From contig CAZFMZ010000009.1 in assembly GCA_964520495.1 (NCBI GenBank), positions 1 to 17,878 on the forward strand: a stretch of 17,878 nucleotides of DNA, read 5' to 3'. Below, one piece after another: positions 14,110 to 17,878 of the stretch. The translations under genes and the position numbers were made by a program. Every line of letters begins with the position of its first letter. Position 1 is the first letter of the stretch. Source of the DNA: UBA1020 sp964520495 (GTDB taxonomy: Bacteria > Patescibacteriota > Saccharimonadia > Saccharimonadales > Saccharimonadaceae). A model generated the notes under the pieces. That model was not told the DNA's origin, made no database searches, and was given only the letters and a program-made list of their open reading frames with translations.

Positions 14110-14118
14110 AGTCTAGCA
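14110..14118 (-). promoter_or_regulatory. Extended -10 promoter of the small membrane protein gene
   Basis: On the minus strand TGC (14118-14116) precedes TAGACT (14115-14110), 6 nt before the ATG. The hexamer matches consensus at four of six bases; the terminator of the LPQTG gene just upstream makes a new promoter necessary. Confidence 0.4.
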
Positions 14119-14131
14119 TCTTTTTCAACTA

Positions 14132-14161
14132 AAACCGCCCCGAATTTTCTCGGGGCGGTTT
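14132..14161 (-). terminator. Rho-independent terminator after the LPQTG gene
   Basis: A perfect 12-bp stem (AAACCGCCCCGA, 14132-14143, with 14150-14161; loop ATTTTC). Read on the minus strand it is followed by TTTTAGTT. It lies 52 nt past the stop of the LPQTG protein gene. Confidence 0.92.
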
Positions 14162-14213
14162 ATGAACTGAGGCTGACGCTTCAGGAAAGAACGGAGCGGT
14201 CAGACTCGTTTTT

Positions 14214-14927
14214 CTAGCCAAGTACGTTTCGGCGGGCGGTTGCTACGTAGGCAATCCCAGCAGCAAGCAACGCGACCATGAGCGCAGCGATACCTTTGCT
14301 ACCAGTCTGAGGGAGCTCAGCAGGCATAACTGGGGTTGTCGGCTTGCCTGGAGTAACCGGAGTTACTGGAGTTTCAGGCGTTTCAGGCGTCTCAGGGGTA
14401 GGGCAATTAACCTTCACCTTGAACTGGACGAAACGCTTGTGGTTCAGTGAAACACCAACGTTGCCAACATTGACACCGCTCGTCAGGATAGTGTCACCCA
14501 TGACGTTCATGTGGTTGCCGTTGGCGTCAAGCAGTTCAGTCGAACCGTTGACGTAGCTCAGGCTACCGGCCTGAGACAGGTTGACGCTGGCGCTGCCGGT
14601 AGCGACGGCGTCGGCGCGGTTGTTGTCAGCCGAGACGGTAACGCTCGAGCTGTGGCTGGTGTTGACACCACCAGAAAGGGTGGCCTTAACCTTGACGTTC
14701 GTCAGGGTCTTTGGGCCAGCGTTGTGAACACGGACCTTGAACTGGACGGTCTCACACTTGTCGGCGTTCGCCGCTGGGACGAAGTTTACTTGGTTGTCGG
14801 ACAGGTTGCGGACGCGGTAGATGTCACCGCTGCCCAGCTGACCGAACTCGTACGTCGCGTAGACGTTGGTGAGGGCGAGGGCGGATACCATGACGGCAGC
14901 CGCTGCCATTGAAAGCAGTTTATTCAT
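14214..14927 (-). CDS. LPxTG-anchored surface protein
   Basis: 237 aa. Signal peptide about 1-24 (cleavage after VYA). A beta-rich domain about 53-175 with an NAGPKTLTNVKVKATL motif resembles the DUF11/conserved-repeat family of Gram-positive surface proteins. Residues 175-203 are a wall-spanning Thr-Pro-rich linker (PET/PVT repeats) encoded by a 9-bp imperfect tandem repeat (about 14350-14397). The sorting signal is LPQTG at 205-209, then a hydrophobic helix (211-230) and a basic tail ARRNVLG. A class A-type sortase would attach it to the wall; no sortase gene is in the window. A good AAGGAG Shine-Dalgarno precedes the ATG. The leader contains one arm of an 18-bp inverted repeat. Confidence 0.88.
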   Translation of the reverse strand: MNKLLSMAAAAVMVSALALTNVYATYEFGQLGSGDIYRVRNLSDNQVNFVPAANADKCETVQFKVRVHNAGPKTLTNVKVKATLSGGVNTSHSSSVTVSADNNRADAVATGSASVNLSQAGSLSYVNGSTELLDANGNHMNVMGDTILTSGVNVGNVGVSLNHKRFVQFKVKVNCPTPETPETPETPVTPVTPGKPTTPVMPAELPQTGSKGIAALMVALLAAGIAYVATARRNVLG

Positions 14928-14978
14928 TAGGGTGCTCCTTCATGTGAATGATGTGCTGTTACTGTAAATTGGATGTTT

Positions 14979-14996
14979 GCAAACTAGATAGTCATG
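14979..14996 (+). repeat. Left arm of 18-bp perfect inverted repeat flanking the G+C-rich gene
   Basis: GCAAACTAGATAGTCATG here is the exact reverse complement of 16425-16442. Inwards the match continues imperfectly (TCTT-AC common to both arms). Its outer end is part of a 10-bp palindrome GTTTGCAAAC (14975-14984). It lies in the upstream leader of the LPQTG gene. Confidence 0.9.
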
Positions 14997-15020
14997 ACTC
15001 TTCACGCGTAGGTGATGTGC

Positions 15021-15069
15021 GCGGGGCACGCAGAGCGAGACGTATGAGTCCCGCTCTGCGTGCGCCCGC
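15021..15069 (-). terminator. Long GC-rich hairpin after the G+C-rich gene
   Basis: The arm 15021-15041 pairs with 15048-15069 over about 21 bp with one A.C mismatch and one bulged G; the core GCACGCAGAGCG is perfect. It starts 15 nt after the stop of the G+C-rich gene. There is no T tail, as is common for terminators of high-G+C bacteria, so I read it as a terminator imported with the gene. Confidence 0.7.
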
Positions 15070-15084
15070 TTCACACCGAATCAC

Positions 15085-16227
15085 TCACCAGCCGGTGTCC
15101 TCCGACCTGTTGGTCACCTGCACGTTGACCGTGCAGCCGACCTCCACGCCGTTGGCGACGGCCACCACCCTCAGAGAGGCGTTCTGCGAGGTCTCCTCGG
15201 GGATCTCGGCAGCCCGGATGCCAACGGTGAGCCGCTTGTTGCCGTTCATGGTGGACTGCTCCACCAGGACGACCTCGAGCGGACCGTTCACGACCGGCTC
15301 CCGGAAGGAGATGGCGTGACCGTCGGCATCGTGTGCGTCGAAGTCCGCGTACATCGCGTCGTCGCCGACGTAGATGTGCTGCGGCCCCTGGCACTGCATC
15401 GTGGGCGCGTTGTCGACCGGCTCGCCGGACTCCTTCTCGATCACGATGGTGACGTTGATCTCGGCCTCGGCCTTGGCCTTGGCGCTGGCCTCGGCCTTGA
15501 CACGAGCGTTGGCGCTCACCTTGTTGCGCAGGTTCACCTTGGCCTGGGCGATCTTCGCCCCGGTGGCCTTCAGCTTGGTCCGCTTGGTGACCTTGACCCG
15601 CGCCTTGGCGCTGGCCTTGTCCTTGCCGTGACCGGTTGCCGTAGCCGTCTCCGTCAGCTGGATGGTCTCACCGTTGTAGGTGTACTCCAGCGTGACGTTG
15701 ACCGTGGCCTTGACGTCGACCTCCGCCTGGGCGGAGACGTTGACCGCAGCCACCGTGCCGGAACGGACGTCCAGCATGGTGCGGGGGTTCCTGGCGGGCG
15801 GCGTGTTGCTCGGGATGAACCCGTTCATGCACGCCGAGCCGCTGGTGCCACCGCCCACCTTCTTGTGAGTGGCCTTGCGGCCGCCGGCCCAGTAGGGCTT
15901 CTTCAGCTTGCAGACCTTGGACGGTACGGCGTCGTACCACCAGATGGTCTTGCCACCGCTGATGTAGGAGTTCCAGCCCTTCGACCAGAAACACTTGTTG
16001 GTCGTCCGGGCCTTGCTCCTCACCTGTGCGGCGACGTGCGTGTAGCTCGATGCCGCGCCGCTGGCCGAGGCGGTGGCCTCGGCCTTGGCGACGGCCGAAC
16101 CGACCACACGGGCCGTGATGGTGATGGTCTCGCTGTCGGCGTGCGCGGCGGGTGCCGCGAACGACGTAGCCGCCAGGGCGAGCATCGTGGCCGGGGCCAG
16201 GATGACGCGAGCGATGCGCTTACGCAT
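15085..16227 (-). CDS. Secreted Ala/Lys-rich protein in a G+C-rich foreign-looking gene
   Basis: 380 aa. Signal peptide about 1-30 (cleavage AHA|DS). Residues about 75-135 form a Trp- and Cys-rich segment (C79, C106, C133; W81, W85, W96, W97, W113). Residues about 160-260 alternate Ala/Val/Lys in AKAxAxA patterns, probably long beta-strands. Residues about 270-375 look Ig- or cadherin-like (YVGDDAMYADFDAHDADGH; C279 and C365). No LPxTG or C-terminal membrane helix, so it should be released. I do not recognise the family. Composition differs sharply from neighbours: 42/60 and 41/60 G+C at 15121-15180 and 15541-15600, against 31/60 at 2401-2460 in glyA, with nearly all third positions G or C. 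GAGGAGG lies 6 nt before the ATG. Strong antisense ORFs here are a G+C artefact. Confidence 0.85.
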   Translation of the reverse strand: MRKRIARVILAPATMLALAATSFAAPAAHADSETITITARVVGSAVAKAEATASASGAASSYTHVAAQVRSKARTTNKCFWSKGWNSYISGGKTIWWYDAVPSKVCKLKKPYWAGGRKATHKKVGGGTSGSACMNGFIPSNTPPARNPRTMLDVRSGTVAAVNVSAQAEVDVKATVNVTLEYTYNGETIQLTETATATGHGKDKASAKARVKVTKRTKLKATGAKIAQAKVNLRNKVSANARVKAEASAKAKAEAEINVTIVIEKESGEPVDNAPTMQCQGPQHIYVGDDAMYADFDAHDADGHAISFREPVVNGPLEVVLVEQSTMNGNKRLTVGIRAAEIPEETSQNASLRVVAVANGVEVGCTVNVQVTNRSEDTGW

Positions 16228-16297
16228 GTTGATCCCTCCTCAGGGGTCATGTGCCGACAATTTGCCGGACTTCACGTACATGAACCCCTGATGGTTA

Positions 16298-16346
16298 CGT
16301 ACGCTTAACCGGGGCATCGACGTTCGATAAACCGGCTAAGCGTACG
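16298..16346. repeat. Nested inverted repeat upstream of the G+C-rich gene
   Basis: Arms CGTACGCTTAACCGG (16298-16312) and CCGGCTAAGCGTACG (16332-16346) match in 14 of 15 positions. The 19-nt centre holds a second small inverted repeat, ATCGA-CGT-TCGAT (16316-16328). It lies 70-120 bp before the gene start, at the right limit of the G+C-rich sequence. It may be the terminator of a former neighbour in the donor, an operator, or the end of the transferred segment. Confidence 0.6.
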
Positions 16347-16374
16347 CCCGGGGGGATGGGAATGATTGGTGTGA

Positions 16375-16483
16375 ATGGGTTTACATCCGTGAGCCATAGA
16401 AACGGCTCGAACGGGGTAAAGACCCATGACTATCTAGTTTGCGGTTGCTATGAAAGCTGTGTGTTTGGGCCGCAAACAATAGT
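16375..16483. other. Highly structured intergenic sequence (candidate structured RNA)
   Basis: Two adjacent folds are visible. Fold 1 (16375-16427): AT-GGGT-TTAC pairs with GTAA-ACCC-AT around CCGT/ACGG and GAGCC/GGCTC, with small bulges, loop ATAGAAAC. Fold 2 (16429-16483): ACTAT and GTTTGCGG pair with CCGCAAAC and ATAGT, separated by an internal loop. The right arm of the 18-bp inverted repeat (16425-16442) is part of both. I recognise no known RNA family, and the transcribed strand is unknown. The rest of the gene-free stretch, 16484-16658, contains a 9-bp hairpin (16539-16560, ACGCCAGTC/GACTGGTGT) and an AT-rich tract (16586-16658) but no convincing gene. Confidence 0.45.
16425..16442 (-). 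repeat. Right arm of 18-bp perfect inverted repeat
   Basis: CATGACTATCTAGTTTGC, exact reverse complement of 14979-14996. The bases immediately outside the two arms do not form an obvious target-site duplication. Confidence 0.9.
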
Positions 16484-16658
16484 TCTAATACTTGGCTAGA
16501 TTGTTAAGCGGCACCTCGCCTGGGGGTAATGGGGAAGAACGCCAGTCATACGACTGGTGTCAGACCTCTAAATCCACTCCACAGAGGATATTTTCAATAT
16601 ATCACAAAAGTTGATAAAAGTCAACTATATAACCATAAACTTAATATATTACCAATAA

Positions 16659-16689
16659 GAATGACCCGGCGAGAGTTGCCGGGTCATTC
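16659..16689. terminator. Terminator after the LPKTG gene
   Basis: A perfect 12-bp stem (GAATGACCCGGC, 16659-16670, with 16678-16689; loop GAGAGTT). Read on the minus strand it follows the LPKTG gene stop by 20 nt and leads into a T/A-rich run (TTATTGGTAATAT). Confidence 0.88.
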
Positions 16690-16709
16690 AGGCGAGCGTA
16701 CCGTCGTGT

Positions 16710-17878
16710 TTACGACTGGCGGCGGCTAGCCATGTAGTAGGCGCTTGATCCTGCTAGTGACATGGCACCCATCAACTGCAGGGCAGTCTCGGCTGGGCCA
16801 GTCTTTGGCAGCTCTTGGACTACCGGCGCTTCTTCGCAGTCGCTCAGGTCACGTGAATGCAGCGCTGGGTTGAAGTCGTCTTCGTCGATTACCTGGATGG
16901 TGTTATCGGCCAGGACGCAGACTTCAATCTGGCCAGGTTGTGCTGGTTTCGGCACATCGACATCCGCCTTGTCACAGTCATCAGGGTTACCTGGAACCTC
17001 TGGGGCGTCGACACACACGGTGTTGGTCAGCGTGCCAGCGAGGTAGGCGGGAACCTTGGCTGTTAAGGTATACTCACGGGTCTCATCTACCTTCAGGGAT
17101 GGAATCGTGTGTGTCCAGCGGTTGTTTTCAATCTGACCATCATCGGAGCTCACGAGGGTAATACCTTCTTCTGGCGTGTCGGTGACGACGACGTTCTTCA
17201 GGTCGATTTCACCGGTGTTGCGAACGTTGATCTGGTAGTCATATTCAACGTTGACCCCGACGCGCTTGTACTTGACGTTCTCGACGAACTTCTCAATCTC
17301 TACGTCAGGAGTCTTCTGCTGAGGGATCGGCTTGACGGTGAACTGCTTGACGCAAGCAGGACCAGTCTTCTTACCAACGGTGGTATCAACCGTCACACGC
17401 ACGGTATAGGTGCCTGGTCGGCTGGCGGCGAAGGTGTAGCGAGCATTCAGGTTAGAGGTGCGAACAGTCTTACTGTCGACACGCTGTCCGTCACGGCTGG
17501 TAACGAAGGTGTACGATTTTACTTTCGCACCGTTCTTGACGGTAGCGCGAGCGTCGAAGCGGTACTTGTCTCGCTCCAGCTTGGTGATGGCCAGGCTCTT
17601 GCACTCAGCGCTTGGCTTCGGTTCAGGCTTTGGCGGCTGTACCGGGTTGGCCTTAACAGGGTTGCCGCAGGGTTTCATGACGGCGAACTTGAATTTCCCG
17701 TTCGAGTCGAACTTGACGTAGGCGGTCTGGGCGCTGCCCATGGCGCGGACTGAAACTCGCTGGGCATTGGTGCCGGCGATCTGTGAGCCGCCGAGGCCGC
17801 GGGCGGCCATCTGAGCGCCCGTGGCGACGGTCTTGCCGCCCACGACGACGCGGCCATCCTGGTAGACGACACCGCTCT
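16710..17878 (-). CDS. LPxTG-anchored PKD/DUF11-type surface protein, N-terminus outside window
   Basis: The frame stays open to the window edge (11 more codons beyond the GTG at 17843), so only the C-terminal 388 residues are seen and that GTG is probably internal. Numbering from that GTG: a Gly-rich segment (1-65) and a Pro/Lys linker (66-79), a PKD-like domain (about 79-171), a DUF11-like domain (about 180-290: NVRNTGEIDLKNVVVTDT), a segment with paired cysteines (CVLADNTIQVIDEDDF...DCEE, about 309-337) that resembles C-terminal modules I associate with Saccharibacteria surface proteins, LPKTG at 345-349, a short hydrophobic helix and a basic end (SRRQS). A sortase substrate on the cell surface, probably an adhesin or stalk-like protein. 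Confidence 0.87.
   Translation of the reverse strand, partial: SGVVYQDGRVVVGGKTVATGAQMAARGLGGSQIAGTNAQRVSVRAMGSAQTAYVKFDSNGKFKFAVMKPCGNPVKANPVQPPKPEPKPSAECKSLAITKLERDKYRFDARATVKNGAKVKSYTFVTSRDGQRVDSKTVRTSNLNARYTFAASRPGTYTVRVTVDTTVGKKTGPACVKQFTVKPIPQQKTPDVEIEKFVENVKYKRVGVNVEYDYQINVRNTGEIDLKNVVVTDTPEEGITLVSSDDGQIENNRWTHTIPSLKVDETREYTLTAKVPAYLAGTLTNTVCVDAPEVPGNPDDCDKADVDVPKPAQPGQIEVCVLADNTIQVIDEDDFNPALHSRDLSDCEEAPVVQELPKTGPAETALQLMGAMSLAGSSAYYMASRRQS

Noticed and set aside
14350..14397. Short tandem repeats as a CRISPR or minisatellite
   Set aside because: They are 9-bp coding repeats that give the Thr-Pro wall linker of the LPQTG protein; no spacers are present.
15316..16308. 330-aa plus-strand ORF opposite the G+C-rich gene
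   Set aside because: It is a mirror of the third-position G+C bias of the minus-strand gene; its composition is Leu/Gly/Arg/Val-biased with no domain, while the opposite strand has a signal peptide, Shine-Dalgarno and cysteine pattern.
16298..16346. Integron attC site (RYYYAAC-like GCTTAAC in the left arm)
   Set aside because: The right arm reads GCTAAGC instead of GTTRRRY, and the site lies upstream, not downstream, of the gene; no integrase is present.
16437..16507. Possible tmRNA: GCAAACAATAG followed by a short open frame starting Ala-Asn and ending in TAA
   Set aside because: The start resembles a tmRNA tag, but there is no tRNA-like 3' domain (no T-loop TTCRA, no acceptor pairing), no matching 5' end, and the tag would end WLDC rather than the usual small hydrophobic residues.
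16529..16729. 66-aa plus-strand ORF between the surface genes
   Set aside because: It runs through the terminator hairpin at 16659-16689 and into the end of the LPKTG gene, has no Shine-Dalgarno and an implausible composition.

Overview
This window looks like a chromosomal segment of a Patescibacteria (CPR) bacterium, most probably a Saccharibacteria (TM7) relative. The evidence is a Gram-positive-style wall pathway (murA, murB), type IV pilin-like genes, surface proteins ending in LPxTG sorting signals, small conserved membrane proteins of unknown function, and the standard genetic code (murB and a minor pilin end in TGA, so TGA is not read as glycine as in Gracilibacteria). Native genes are around 50% G+C where I counted. 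The taxonomic call is inference from gene content; there is no rRNA here.

Layout. Bases 1-267 hold a minus-strand tRNA group (His, Gly, Arg-TCT, the last cut by the window edge). Bases 308-1840 encode MurA with an N-terminal Cro/C1-type helix-turn-helix domain, divergent from glyA (1944-3209). A perfect 15-bp-stem terminator separates glyA from a converging pilin locus: a major-pilin-like gene (3286-3750) and an overlapping set of three prepilin genes (6806 down to 3831) lying behind murB (7865-6846). The last of the three is a 665-aa prepilin that carries a fibronectin-III-like domain and three roughly 98-aa repeats resembling phage tail-fibre modules, so it is a good candidate pilus-tip adhesin. 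Next come tRNA-Arg(TCG), a 521-aa membrane protein of unknown function, tRNA-Lys(CTT), folC, folD, a stand-alone response regulator divergent from a GAF-containing histidine kinase, and a small basic single-pass membrane protein.

From 14214 to the right end is a surface-protein region: an LPQTG protein (14214-14927), a strongly G+C-rich secreted-protein gene (15085-16227), and the C-terminal part of a PKD/DUF11-type LPKTG protein (16710 to the edge). The G+C-rich gene is bounded by its own hairpins and sits inside an 18-bp perfect inverted repeat (14979-14996 and 16425-16442). It looks like a recently acquired cassette and is the most unusual feature of the window.

How the genes fit together. 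glyA, folD and folC form a small one-carbon/folate set: serine to glycine with methylene-THF, its interconversion to formyl-THF, and polyglutamylation. murA and murB are the first two committed steps of peptidoglycan precursor synthesis. The pilins and LPxTG proteins are cell-surface and probably attachment functions, as expected for an epibiont. Many promoters share an extended -10 element (TGn followed by TAnAAT-like hexamers), and in several genes this element lies only 6-7 nt before the start codon, which implies leaderless mRNAs.
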